DNA of 64,000 nucleotides from Flavonifractor sp. AGMB03687 (GCF_017811815.1 NZ_JADKZI010000003.1:1-64000), one strand, 5' to 3'. Positions 15,257 to 23,650 are shown, counted from the first letter of the stretch. Program-made: numbers and translations. The notes: generated by a model not told the origin, from the sequence alone.

Positions 15257-16450
15257 TTAGTCTTCCTGAGCTCTGCCCTGCTTCTTGCGCAGGTTGGTCA
15301 GGAAGTTATCCATACGGGTGAGTGCCTCGGCAATATCCTTCATGGAGGTGGCGTAGCAGCAGCGGACGAAGCCCTCGCCGCCGGGGCCGAAGGCGGAACC
15401 GGCAATGACGGCCACCTTCTCCTCCATCAGGAAGCGCTCGCAGAACTCGTCGGAGCTCAGGCCGGTGCCCCGGATGTCGGGGAACACATAGAAGGCGCCT
15501 CTGGGCTCAAAGCAGGGCAGGCCGATGCGGCGCAGGCCCTCCACCAGGTAGCGGCGGCGGCCGTCGTACTCGTCCCGCATGTGCTCGATGTCCTTGTCGC
15601 CGTTGCGCATGGCCTCGATGGCGGCGTACTGGCTGACGGTGGGGGCGGACATGATGCCGAACTGGTGCAGCTTGAGCATCTGCTTGATGATGGGGGCGGG
15701 CCCGCAGACGTAGCCCATACGCCAGCCGGTCATGGCATGGCTCTTAGAGAAGCCGTTGACCACCACGGTGCGCTCATACATGTCGGGCAGATTGGCCATG
15801 GACACGTGGTGCTGTCCGTAGGTCAGCTCGGCGTAGATCTCGTCGGAGAGCACCATGATGTTGGTACCCCGCAGCACCTCGGCAATGGCCTCCAGGTCCT
15901 CCCGGCCCATGATGCCGCCGGTGGGGTTGGAGGGGAAGGGCAGCACCAGCACCTTGGTGCGGGGGGTGATGGCGGCCTTCAGCTGCTCGGGGGTGAGGCG
16001 GAACTCGTTCTCCGCCTTCAGCTCCACATAGACGGGGGTGCCGCCGGCCATGGAGGCCAGGGGCCCGTAGCACACGAAGGACGGCACGGGGATGATGACC
16101 TCGTCGCCGGGGTTGAGCAGGCAGCGCAGGGTCAGGTCGATGGCCTCACTGCCGCCCACGGTGACCACGATCTGGCTGGCGAAATCATAGTGCAGATCAA
16201 AGCGGCGGGCCAGATAGGCGGCGATCTCACGCCGCAGCTCCGCCATACCGGCGTTGCCGGTGTACTTGGTGAAGCCCTTCTCCAGGGAGTAGATGCCGGC
16301 GTCCCGGATGTGCCAGGGGGTAACGAAGTCGGGCTCGCCGATGCCCAGGGAGATGGCGTCCTTCATCTCCTCCAGAATGTCAAAAAAGCGCCGGATGCCG
16401 GAGGGCTTTACATCCACGATGCGCTTACACAGTATCTCGTCGTAGTTCAT
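15257..16450 (-). CDS. PLP-dependent class I/II aminotransferase
   Basis: 397 residues, fold type I. The PLP lysine is in NGFSKSHAMTGWRMGYVCGP (about 227-246). Also visible are the Asn-Pro site in LPFPSNPTGGIM, the LSDEIYAELTY motif and the substrate arginine near the C-terminus. It resembles the PatA/AspC-like group acting on aspartate, alanine or aromatic acids; the substrate is uncertain. ATG 16450 is chosen over an upstream GTG (16462) because AAGGAG is 11 bases before it. It overlaps the Lrp stop by four bases (ATGA), a coupled regulator-enzyme pair. Confidence 0.88.
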   Translation of the reverse strand: MNYDEILCKRIVDVKPSGIRRFFDILEEMKDAISLGIGEPDFVTPWHIRDAGIYSLEKGFTKYTGNAGMAELRREIAAYLARRFDLHYDFASQIVVTVGGSEAIDLTLRCLLNPGDEVIIPVPSFVCYGPLASMAGGTPVYVELKAENEFRLTPEQLKAAITPRTKVLVLPFPSNPTGGIMGREDLEAIAEVLRGTNIMVLSDEIYAELTYGQHHVSMANLPDMYERTVVVNGFSKSHAMTGWRMGYVCGPAPIIKQMLKLHQFGIMSAPTVSQYAAIEAMRNGDKDIEHMRDEYDGRRRYLVEGLRRIGLPCFEPRGAFYVFPDIRGTGLSSDEFCERFLMEEKVAVIAGSAFGPGGEGFVRCCYATSMKDIAEALTRMDNFLTNLRKKQGRAQED

Positions 16451-16923
16451 GAGAAAATCCACTCCTTCGGCTGCTTCTCCTGCTTTTCAAAGATCAGGTG
16501 CTTTTCCTTATATTTATGCAGGATAAAATGGGTCGCGGTGCCGGTCACGTCCTCCAGAGTGGACAGGCGCTCACCCACGAACTGGGCCACTTCCTTCAGA
16601 GTACGGCCAGAGATGATGACGGTCAGGTCAAAGGCGCCGCTCATCAGGTAGACGCTCTCCACCTCGTCATACTGGTAGATCCGCTCGGCCACCCGGTCAA
16701 AGCCCTCGCCCCGCTGGGGGGTCACCTTGACCTCGATGAGGGCGGTGACCGCCTCACGGTCGGTGCGGTCCCAGTCTACGATAGCCTTGTAGCCCAGAAT
16801 GATCTTCTCATCCTCATAGCGCTTAATGGCAGCCTTGACTTCTTCCACGGTCATATCTGCCATGGAGGCCAGCTGCTCCGGAGTCAGGGTACAATCTTGT
16901 TCCAAAAGCTGGAGCAATTTCAT
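16447..16923 (-). CDS. Lrp/AsnC-family transcriptional regulator
   Basis: 158 residues. An N-terminal winged helix-turn-helix (about 1-60, with LTPEQLASMADMTVEEVKAA) is followed by a RAM effector domain (about 70-145, with the DLTVIISG and EVAQFVGERL elements). Members sense amino acids and assemble into octamers. It heads the leftward operon and overlaps the aminotransferase, so it probably controls that operon and its own synthesis. It is divergent from the vanG operon and could act on the shared 260-bp region. Confidence 0.88.
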   Translation of the reverse strand: MKLLQLLEQDCTLTPEQLASMADMTVEEVKAAIKRYEDEKIILGYKAIVDWDRTDREAVTALIEVKVTPQRGEGFDRVAERIYQYDEVESVYLMSGAFDLTVIISGRTLKEVAQFVGERLSTLEDVTGTATHFILHKYKEKHLIFEKQEKQPKEWIFS

Positions 16924-16990
16924 AGCTGTGCTCCCTCCTTTATAGATTCAGCAATTCACACAGGTCTGTAAAAAAGGCCTATTATAAAGT

Positions 16991-17019
16991 ATTATATACT
17001 TGCAGGTTCCGAAATACAA
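16991..17019 (-). promoter_or_regulatory. Promoter of the Lrp-aminotransferase-thrH-ispE operon
   Basis: TTGTAT at 17019-17014, 17 bp, then TATAAT at 16996-16991. A second TATAAT lies at 16986-16981. Both read leftward, 60-70 bp before the regulator start. Confidence 0.7.
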
Positions 17020-17074
17020 GAGTGGATACATATTCTTCCCCTCCCTGCCGTCTTCAGAAACTTGAAAGAGTTTT

Positions 17075-17176
17075 GCCGGGATTTCGACAGCCCGGCGAAA
17101 GGAAAAGGAAAAACAGTGTGCGCCCTGTTCTGATACCATTGGGTCATCAGAACAAGGCGCTTTGCCTTTTGGGAGG
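17075..17176 (+). promoter_or_regulatory. Attenuator-like leader of the vanG operon
   Basis: Two hairpins precede vanG. The first has arms 17075-17080 and 17091-17096. The second is long (arms 17120-17137 and 17142-17160, with a perfect 9-bp core TGTTCTGAT/ATCAGAACA) and is followed by TTTGCCTTTT, a terminator layout. The ribosome binding site GGGAGG comes directly after, at 17171-17176. No rightward gene lies upstream, so the terminator would act on the vanG transcript itself. No T-box signature is seen, and no strong sigma-A promoter is evident. Confidence 0.55.
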
Positions 17177-17184
17177 ATTTTGGT

Positions 17185-18222
17185 ATGAAAACAATTCTGG
17201 TTCTTTTCGGCGGACGCTCCACGGAATACGGCGTCTCCCTGCAATCGGCCCACGCGGTCCTGTCCAACCTGGACCGGTCCCGCTACCGCCCCCTGATGGT
17301 GGGCATCACCCGGGAGGGCCGCTGGCTCCACTACTCCGGTCCTCTGGACCGGCTGGAGGATGATACCTGGCATCAGGAGCACTGCGTCAGCTGCGCTCTG
17401 TCCCCGGACTTCGGTACGCCCCAGCTTCTGCTGCTGGACGGCTCCAACCGGCGGCTGGACTTTGACGCCGCCTTCCCGGTGCTCCACGGCAAAAATGGGG
17501 AGGACGGCACGGTCCAGGGCCTGCTGGAGCTGACCGGCGCCCCTCTCATCGGCTGCGGCTGTCTGTCCAGCGCCCTGTGCATGGACAAGGACCGGGCCCA
17601 CAAGCTGGCCCAGCTGGCCGGTGTTTCCGTCCCCCGCAGCGCACTCTTCCGCCAGGGCGCGCCCCTGAGCGCCATCGAGGAGGCCGCCGCCGGGCTGGGC
17701 TACCCCCTCTTTGTCAAGCCGGTGCGGGCAGGCTCCTCCTTCGGCGTCACCCGGGTCACCGCCCCGGAGCAGTTGGCCAATGCAGTGGCCGACGCCTTTG
17801 CCAATGACCGGGAGCTGCTGCTGGAGGAGGCCATCGACGGTTTTGAGGTGGGCTGCGCGGTTCTGGGGGATGAAGTCCTCACCGTAGGTCTGGTGGACGA
17901 GATCGAGCTGACCCAGGGCTTTTTCGACTTTGAGGAAAAATATACCCTGAAAACCTCAGCCATCCATTGCCCCGCCCGCATCACACCGGAGCAGGCCGCC
18001 CGCATCCAGGAGACCGCCCGCACCATCTACCGGGCCCTGGACTGCCGGGTCTTTGCCCGGGTGGACCTGTTCCTTACCCCCGAAGGCAAGGTGGTATTCA
18101 ACGAGGTCAACACCATCCCCGGCTTCACCTCCCACAGCCGCTACCCCAATATGATGAAGGGCATCGGCCTGGATTTTCCCACCCTGCTCACCCGGATCAT
18201 TGAGACGGGGGTGGGGGCATGA
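17185..18222 (+). CDS. vanG: VanG-type D-alanine-D-serine ligase
   Basis: 345 residues, ATP-grasp ligase. Landmarks are FGGRSTEYGVSLQSAHAV (8-25), VLHGKNGEDGTVQG (about 94-107), SSALCMDKDRAHKL (about 125-138), KPVRAGSSFGVT and the omega loop FFDFEEKYTLKT. It ends NEVNTIPGFTSHSRYPNMMK. EKYxLK and the SRYP arginine are marks of D-Ala-D-Ser ligases (VanC/E/G); ordinary Ddl has SLxP there, and VanA-type enzymes have a different loop. The product lowers vancomycin affinity for the cell wall. GGGAGG lies eight bases before the ATG. The vanXY start overlaps its stop by four bases. Confidence 0.9.
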   Translation: MKTILVLFGGRSTEYGVSLQSAHAVLSNLDRSRYRPLMVGITREGRWLHYSGPLDRLEDDTWHQEHCVSCALSPDFGTPQLLLLDGSNRRLDFDAAFPVLHGKNGEDGTVQGLLELTGAPLIGCGCLSSALCMDKDRAHKLAQLAGVSVPRSALFRQGAPLSAIEEAAAGLGYPLFVKPVRAGSSFGVTRVTAPEQLANAVADAFANDRELLLEEAIDGFEVGCAVLGDEVLTVGLVDEIELTQGFFDFEEKYTLKTSAIHCPARITPEQAARIQETARTIYRALDCRVFARVDLFLTPEGKVVFNEVNTIPGFTSHSRYPNMMKGIGLDFPTLLTRIIETGVGA

Positions 18223-18962
18223 GGACGGTTACCCTCCACCCCGACCAGATCTACACCGGTCCCCTGATCCTGGTCAACGCCCGGCACCCCCTCCGTGATC
18301 CGGTCCAGCCCTACCTGGTCCCCCCGGACTCCCGCTATCCTCAGATCACCATGGAGCGGCAGGCCGCCCGTCTACTGTCCGCCGCCCTCCAGGCGGCTGA
18401 CCCTGACGGCGCCATCGTGCCGGTCTCCGGCTGGCGCAGTCAGGCCCAGCAGCAGGCCATCTGGGATGATACCCTAAAGACCGAGGGAGAGGTATTTACC
18501 CGGCAGTATGTGGCCCTTCCCGGATGCAGCGAGCACCAGACCGGCCTGGCCATGGATCTGGCCCTCGCCGCCCCCGAGATCGACTTCATCCGCCCCCACT
18601 TTCCCCAGGACGGCGTATGCGGCCTCTTCCGGCAGCTGGCCGCCCGGTACGGCTTTGTCCAGCGCTACCGGCGGCACAAGGAACCCCTTACCGGTATCGC
18701 CGAGGAGCCCTGGCATTTCCGCTATGTGGGGGTGCCCCACGCCCGCCTGATGGAGGAAAATGACCTCTGTCTGGAGGAGTATCGGGATTTTGTCCGGGGA
18801 AATCGTCCGGTGTGCCGCCTGGAAAACGGGCAGACCGCCCAGGTCACCTATCTGCTCTGCCCCCAGGAGCCCTGGGATATCCCCCTGCCTGATGGCCGCT
18901 GCCAGATCTCCGGCGACAATGTAGCAGGCTTTTTCCTGACCGTCTGGAGGGATATACCGTGA
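18219..18962 (+). CDS. vanXY: VanXY-type D,D-dipeptidase/carboxypeptidase
   Basis: 247 residues. The zinc peptidase motifs are SEHQTGLAMDL (about 105-115, SxHxxGxAxD) and EEPWHFRYVG (about 166-175), with VPVSGWRSQAQQ before them. No signal peptide is seen, as expected for the cytoplasmic VanXY enzymes that remove D-Ala-D-Ala and pentapeptides ending in D-Ala. It carries a C-terminal extension of about 50 residues beyond the catalytic core. It is coupled by four-base overlaps to vanG before it and vanT after it. Confidence 0.9.
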   Translation: MRTVTLHPDQIYTGPLILVNARHPLRDPVQPYLVPPDSRYPQITMERQAARLLSAALQAADPDGAIVPVSGWRSQAQQQAIWDDTLKTEGEVFTRQYVALPGCSEHQTGLAMDLALAAPEIDFIRPHFPQDGVCGLFRQLAARYGFVQRYRRHKEPLTGIAEEPWHFRYVGVPHARLMEENDLCLEEYRDFVRGNRPVCRLENGQTAQVTYLLCPQEPWDIPLPDGRCQISGDNVAGFFLTVWRDIP

Positions 18963-21034
18963 AGACCTGCCTGCGCGGGCCGGTGCTGGACCGCTTCCGC
19001 CTGATCGCCGCCCTTCTTGTAGTGTGCATCCACACCTCGCCCCTGGATTCGATCTCGCCTCTGGGGGATTTTGTGCTCACCCGCATCTTCTGCCGGGTGG
19101 CCGTTCCCTTCTTTCTCATGATCAGCGGCCACTTTCTGGCGGCAGGCCAGTGGCGCTCCCTGGGCCGCTTCTGGCGCAAAACCCTGCTGCTCTATGGCCT
19201 GGCCATCCTGCTCTACCTGCCTCTGAACTGGTACACCGGCAGTCCCTCGGGCTGGGGATGGATCAAAGCCCTGCTCACCGACGGCACTTTTTACCACCTG
19301 TGGTACTTCCCCGCCCTGCTGCTGGGGGTACTCCTGGCCCGCCTGCTGGCCCGGCTGGGTATGCCCGCCGCCCTGACCCTGGCCGGTGTGCTCTATCTGA
19401 TCGGCCTGGGAGGAGACAGCTATTACGGACTGACCGCTCAGGTCCCCGCCTTGGCGCAGTGCTACGACGGCCTGTTTGTCCTCAGCTCCTACACTCGAAA
19501 CGGCCTGTTTTTCGTCCCCCTCTTTGTGCTGCTGGGGGTGGTGGATATGCGTCTGAGCCGCCGGACCGCCGTGGTTGGCTTCCTGCTCTCCCTGGCCGCC
19601 ATGACGGCGGAGGGGCTGCTGCTCCACACTCTGGGTACTCAACGCCACGACAGCATGTACCTGACCCTGCCCTTCTGCATCCTCTTCCTCTTTAGCCTTT
19701 TGCAGTCGGCCAATCAAGGCCGGGACCTGCGGGCCCGGCAGCTCTCCCTGCTGATCTACCTGCTCCACCCCTGGTCCATCGTGGCAGTGCGGGGCGAAGC
19801 GGAGCTGCTCCATCTGGAGAGCCTGCTGATCCATAACAGCGTGGGCCATTTTTGCGCCGTGGTTGTGGTCACCCTCTGCGCCGCACTGGTGCTGGACCGG
19901 CTGCGCCCCCTGCGCCCATCTCCCACCGCCCGTGCCTGGCGGGAGGTGGATCGAAACGCCCTGATCCACAACGCCCAGGTGCTGAGGCAGGCTCTGCCCC
20001 CCGGCTGCTCGTTGATGGCGGTGGTGAAAGCGGAAGCCTACGGCCACGGTGGAGCCAGCACCGCCCGCATCCTACGGCGGGCCGGGGTGGGCGCCTTTGC
20101 GGTGGCCTGCCTTGCAGAGGGGATCGCCCTGCGCCGCCACGGGGTGAGCGGTACCATCCTGATTTTGGGCTATACCCCGCCGGAGGAGGCGCCCCTGCTC
20201 CGCCGCTGGCGGCTGACCCAGACGGTGGCAGACGAGGCCCACGGCCTGGCCCTGGCTGCCCAGGGAGTACCGGTGCGGGTCCACCTGGCACTGGACACCG
20301 GCATGCACCGTCTGGGCATCCCCGCCGAGGATCACGAAGCCATCGCCCGGCTGTACGCCCTGCCCATCCTCCGCATCGGTGGTGTGTTCTCCCACCTGTG
20401 TGTCTCCGACAGTCCCGCCCCGGCGGACATTGCCTTCACCCAGGGGCAACTGGACCGCTTCTATGCCGCCGTCGGCTGGATGAAGGAGCAGGGCTACGAC
20501 CCCGGTGCCATCCACATCCAGGCCAGCTACGGCCTCTGGAATCTGCCGCCCCAGCCCTGCCGCTATGTCCGGGCGGGCATTGCCCTCTACGGCGTGTCCA
20601 GTGATCAAAACCCCGTTCTCCACCCCCTGGATCTCCGTCCCGCCCTTTCTCTACGGGCCAAGGTGGCCTCGGTGCGCACCATCCCCGCCGGCCAGGGAGC
20701 AGGCTATGGTCTGGCTTTTCGCGCAGAGCAAGACACCCGCCTGGCAGTAGTCACCATCGGCTATGCCGACGGGCTGCCCCGGTCCCTCTCCCAGCAGGGC
20801 GGCCGGGTCATCATCCGGGGCGTGTCCTGTCCCATGGTAGGCCGGATGTGCATGGACCAGCTGCTGGTGGACGTCACCCACCTGCCCCAGGCCGTTCCCG
20901 GTGATATGGTCACCCTCATCGGTACCGACGGGGAGGCCGTCCTGAAGGCAGAGGAAGTAGCCGTCCAGAGCGGCACCATCGCCAATGAGCTGCTCTCCCG
21001 GCTGGGCTCCCGATTACCTGTTGTTCGAACATAA
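18959..21034 (+). CDS. vanT: VanT-type membrane serine racemase
   Basis: 691 residues, two-domain fusion. Residues 1-315 form an acyltransferase-3 membrane domain (RFRLIAALLVVCIHT at 12-26, about ten TM segments). Residues about 320-691 are an alanine-racemase fold with the PLP lysine in MAVVKAEAYGHG, the catalytic tyrosine in GAGYGLAF and GRMCMDQ. At the C-terminus GSRLP stands where alanine racemase has SYRVP. Loss of that entry tyrosine is reported for VanT serine racemases. The start is GTG overlapping the vanXY stop. It supplies D-Ser to VanG. Confidence 0.9.
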   Translation: MKTCLRGPVLDRFRLIAALLVVCIHTSPLDSISPLGDFVLTRIFCRVAVPFFLMISGHFLAAGQWRSLGRFWRKTLLLYGLAILLYLPLNWYTGSPSGWGWIKALLTDGTFYHLWYFPALLLGVLLARLLARLGMPAALTLAGVLYLIGLGGDSYYGLTAQVPALAQCYDGLFVLSSYTRNGLFFVPLFVLLGVVDMRLSRRTAVVGFLLSLAAMTAEGLLLHTLGTQRHDSMYLTLPFCILFLFSLLQSANQGRDLRARQLSLLIYLLHPWSIVAVRGEAELLHLESLLIHNSVGHFCAVVVVTLCAALVLDRLRPLRPSPTARAWREVDRNALIHNAQVLRQALPPGCSLMAVVKAEAYGHGGASTARILRRAGVGAFAVACLAEGIALRRHGVSGTILILGYTPPEEAPLLRRWRLTQTVADEAHGLALAAQGVPVRVHLALDTGMHRLGIPAEDHEAIARLYALPILRIGGVFSHLCVSDSPAPADIAFTQGQLDRFYAAVGWMKEQGYDPGAIHIQASYGLWNLPPQPCRYVRAGIALYGVSSDQNPVLHPLDLRPALSLRAKVASVRTIPAGQGAGYGLAFRAEQDTRLAVVTIGYADGLPRSLSQQGGRVIIRGVSCPMVGRMCMDQLLVDVTHLPQAVPGDMVTLIGTDGEAVLKAEEVAVQSGTIANELLSRLGSRLPVVRT

Positions 21035-21070
21035 AACGCACGCCGCAGAGCTCTGCGGCGTGCGTTTTTT
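21035..21070. terminator. Bidirectional terminator between vanT and the EamA gene
   Basis: A perfect inverted repeat centred at 21050/21051 (AACGCACGCCGCAGAG and complement) with four A on the left and six T on the right. It serves both convergent transcripts. Confidence 0.95.
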
Positions 21071-21072
21071 CT

Positions 21073-21981
21073 TTAAACATTTTCCGTTGTCTTTCCCTTG
21101 CGTTTGATCTTAAACTCAGACAAGAACAGGCCGCCCAGGGTCAGCAGAGCGCCCACACCGGTGGCCCAGGTCAGGGGCTCGTGGAGGATGAGCACCGAGG
21201 CCACCACGGTGATGACAGGCACCATGTAGATGTACACGCTGGTCTTCACCGGCCCCAGCATCTTCACCGCAAAATTCCAGGTCACAAAGCAGAGAGCGCA
21301 TGCCCCCAGCCCCAGGAACAGGAAGTTGCCCAGATACACCGGATTGGCAAAGCGCTCTGGGGCCCACTGCAGGTCAAAGAAGAAAAGGGCGGGCACCATA
21401 AAGAGGATGCCATACAGGAAGATGCGCCGGGTGACCAGCACCGTGGGGTAGCCGTAGCCGCCGATCTTCTGCATCAGGATGGAGTAGAACGCCCAGATGA
21501 TGGAGGCCAGCAGGGCCAGTAGATCGCCCACCGGGCTGATGTGGACCTCCGCCCCGCCGGTGCTGATCAGGAAGATACCAGCCATAGCCAGCACGAAGCC
21601 CAGGAAGAAGTTGACCCGCAGCTTCTCCTGCCCCTTAAACACGATATGGGATAGAAGAGCAATAAAGAAGGGAGCCACCGAGACGATTACGCTGACATTG
21701 GAGGCCAACGTCTGGGTTAATGCAATATTTTCCAGCAGGTAGTAGAGACACACGCCGCACAGGCCCGCCGCCGCGAAGGTCAGCTCCTGTTTGCCTGTCG
21801 TCCCCTTCAGCCGCCGGGGATATACCACACAGAGCGCCAGCAGACCCATGACAAACCGGTAGAACAAAATCTCCACCGGCTCAAAATCCACCAGCAGCAC
21901 CTTGGTTGAAATAAAGGTCGTACCCCAGATCACGATGGTGAGCAGCGCCGCCAGATGCCCTGCGCTCTCCTTCCGTTCCAT
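21073..21981 (-). CDS. EamA/DMT-family transporter
   Basis: 302 residues with ten hydrophobic segments in two EamA repeats. It opens with HLAALLTIVIWGTTFISTKV, the classic first TM motif. ATG 21981 is preferred: GGGAGG lies eight bases upstream, whereas the longer version from 22017 has no ribosome binding site and adds only a charged dodecapeptide. Exporter or importer of a small metabolite, substrate unknown. The gene lies downstream of ldh on the same strand but is separated from it by a strong hairpin. Confidence 0.85.
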   Translation of the reverse strand: MERKESAGHLAALLTIVIWGTTFISTKVLLVDFEPVEILFYRFVMGLLALCVVYPRRLKGTTGKQELTFAAAGLCGVCLYYLLENIALTQTLASNVSVIVSVAPFFIALLSHIVFKGQEKLRVNFFLGFVLAMAGIFLISTGGAEVHISPVGDLLALLASIIWAFYSILMQKIGGYGYPTVLVTRRIFLYGILFMVPALFFFDLQWAPERFANPVYLGNFLFLGLGACALCFVTWNFAVKMLGPVKTSVYIYMVPVITVVASVLILHEPLTWATGVGALLTLGGLFLSEFKIKRKGKTTENV

Positions 21982-22165
21982 CTTGTCCGCCTCCCATCTC
22001 TTCTTTTTCTCTCTCATTTTACCGTAAAAAAGAGGCAGGCTAATAGCTTACCTCTCCCCGCCCTTCCTTTGCTCCACACCACGCATCGGAACGGCTTTGT
22101 GGATATGATAGTACATCACACCCGATTCCGTCAAATAGAAATTGCATGCCCGAGCCTACACATAC

Positions 22166-22207
22166 AGACAGACCGGGCGGATCCATCCGAATCCGCCCGG
22201 TCTGTCT
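22166..22207 (-). terminator. 17-bp hairpin behind ldh
   Basis: Perfect arms 22166-22182 and 22191-22207, loop of eight. The good T-run (CTTTTTAT) is on the rightward side; leftward it is followed only by GTATGTGT. It sits 14 bp behind the ldh stop, so it probably ends that transcript. Confidence 0.65.
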
Positions 22208-22221
22208 CTTTTTATGCTTTC

Positions 22222-23178
22222 TTACAGGTCCAGAGTCGCCGCCACCTGCTTCAGGGTCTCAGCCGAGCGCTGGAGCTGCTCCCGCTCCTCCTCATCCAGT
22301 ACGATGGGCACGTGGGTCTCCACGCCCTCCAGGCCCACGATGGCGGGCATGCTCAGGGCAATGCCCTCAATGCCGTACTCGCCGTGCATCATGGTGGACA
22401 CCGGCAGGATGGACTTCTCATTGCGGACGATGACCTCACAGATCCGCTTCACCGACATGGCGATACCGTAGTAGGTGGCGTGCTTCTTGGCAATGATCTC
22501 GTAGGCGCTGGTCTTCACCTGCTCGGCGATCTTCTTCATGGAGGCCACATGGTCGTAGTGGCCCCGCATCTCGCAGAAGTCGTTGAGAGGGATGCCCGAC
22601 ACGTTGGAGCTGCTCCACACGGCGATCTCGCTGTCGCCGTGCTCGCCGATGATGAAGGCGTGGACACTTCGGCTGTCCACACTCAAGTGCTGCCCCAGCT
22701 GATACTTGAGGCGGGCGGTATCCAGCACGGTACCCGAGCCGATAACCCGGTTCTCCGGCAGGCCACTGAGCTTGAGGGCGGCGTAGGTCAGGATATCCAC
22801 CGGGTTGGACACGATGAGCAGGATCCCCTGAAAATTGCGCTTGGCAATCTCCGGGATAATGCTCTTGAAAATATCCACATTCTTGTGGACCAGGTCCAGC
22901 CGGGTCTCGTTGGGCTTCTGGTTGGCGCCCGCCGTCACAATGACCACGGCGGCGTCCGCTACATCGTCATAGGTACCGGCGTAGACCTTCATGGCCCCGG
23001 CAAAGGGAATGCCGTGGGCGATATCCTTGGCCTCGCCGTCGGCCTTGTCAAAATTCACGTCCAGCAGCACCAGCTCGGAAAAGAGATGGCTCTGCATCAG
23101 GGCAAACGCGGTAGTCGAGCCTACAAAGCCGCAGCCTACCACCACTGCCTTACGGGGATTGATGATGGGAGTCGTCAT
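22222..23178 (-). CDS. ldh: L-lactate dehydrogenase
   Basis: 318 residues from ATG 23178. The NAD-binding glycine motif is VVGCGFVGSTTAFAL (about 12-26), the catalytic histidine is in IGEHGDSEIAVWS (about 177-189), and the Arg and Asp partners lie in ANQKPNETRLDLV and GSGTVLDTARLK. It reduces pyruvate to L-lactate to regenerate NAD+ in fermentation. A GTG three codons upstream is possible, but AGAGGTG is spaced correctly for this ATG. It lies behind the cupin gene and shares its promoter. Confidence 0.93.
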   Translation of the reverse strand: MTTPIINPRKAVVVGCGFVGSTTAFALMQSHLFSELVLLDVNFDKADGEAKDIAHGIPFAGAMKVYAGTYDDVADAAVVIVTAGANQKPNETRLDLVHKNVDIFKSIIPEIAKRNFQGILLIVSNPVDILTYAALKLSGLPENRVIGSGTVLDTARLKYQLGQHLSVDSRSVHAFIIGEHGDSEIAVWSSSNVSGIPLNDFCEMRGHYDHVASMKKIAEQVKTSAYEIIAKKHATYYGIAMSVKRICEVIVRNEKSILPVSTMMHGEYGIEGIALSMPAIVGLEGVETHVPIVLDEEEREQLQRSAETLKQVAATLDL

Positions 23179-23190
23179 AACATTCACCTC

Positions 23191-23532
23191 TTATTTCTCC
23201 GTGGGAAAGACCACGGTCAGCAGCATTTTAAAATTCTCCGGCGCGTAGACCGCATGGGGCTTCTTGGCCGGCATCACCAAGCTCTCTCCGGCCTGGAGCA
23301 CATAGTCCCGGCCATCCACGGTAAACCGGCCGGTACCCTCCAGCACCAACACCATGGCATCCCCCTCCGAGTCGTGGGTGCCGATCTCCTCGCCCTTGGC
23401 AAAAGCAAAGAGCGTCACACTTACATAGGGATTTTGAGCCAGGGTACGGCTCACGATCTGTCCGGGATTCACACTCACCTGACCGGCCAGGCTGACCACC
23501 TGTTCCGGTTCCATATTTTTAATATAAGCCAT
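23191..23532 (-). CDS. Small cupin-domain protein
   Basis: 113 residues forming one cupin barrel. The two cupin motifs are visible as GEEIGTHDSEGDAMVLVLEG (about 48-67) and PAKKPHAVYAPENFKM (about 89-104), with His and Glu metal ligands. Similar stand-alone cupins bind metal or a small ligand; no reaction can be assigned. AAGGAG precedes the ATG. It is the first gene of the cupin-ldh pair, 13 bp before the ldh ribosome binding region, and may sense or buffer a metabolite of lactate formation. Confidence 0.85.
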   Translation of the reverse strand: MAYIKNMEPEQVVSLAGQVSVNPGQIVSRTLAQNPYVSVTLFAFAKGEEIGTHDSEGDAMVLVLEGTGRFTVDGRDYVLQAGESLVMPAKKPHAVYAPENFKMLLTVVFPTEK

Positions 23533-23608
23533 GGTTTTCTCCTTTCCGGCTATGCCGCAGCGGCGGCTCTTGCACCTCTGCCGCGGCTTCCTTTCCTTTT
23601 GTGTTTAT

Positions 23609-23650
23609 ATCATAGCATTTTTATAGGTTTTTGTCTGTTGCTTTTGCAAC
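23609..23650 (-). promoter_or_regulatory. cupin-ldh promoter with FNR-like palindrome
   Basis: An extended -10, TGCTATGAT (hexamer 23614-23609), has no good -35. Instead a perfect palindrome GTTGC-N4-GCAAC (23650-23637) is centred at -41.5 from the predicted start, the class II activator position for CRP/FNR proteins. The same palindrome occurs at hcp. An alternative reading is TTGCAA at 23649-23644 with TATAAA at 23625-23620, spacing 18. Confidence 0.6.

Noticed and set aside
14444-16651. 735-codon open frame antisense to thrH and the aminotransferase
   Set aside because: Same GC-bias effect; it crosses several well-supported genes and has no start signals.
17041-17176. T-box riboswitch in the vanG leader
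   Set aside because: No AGGGTGGNACCGCG-like antiterminator sequence or specifier layout is visible; only a generic terminator-like hairpin can be supported.
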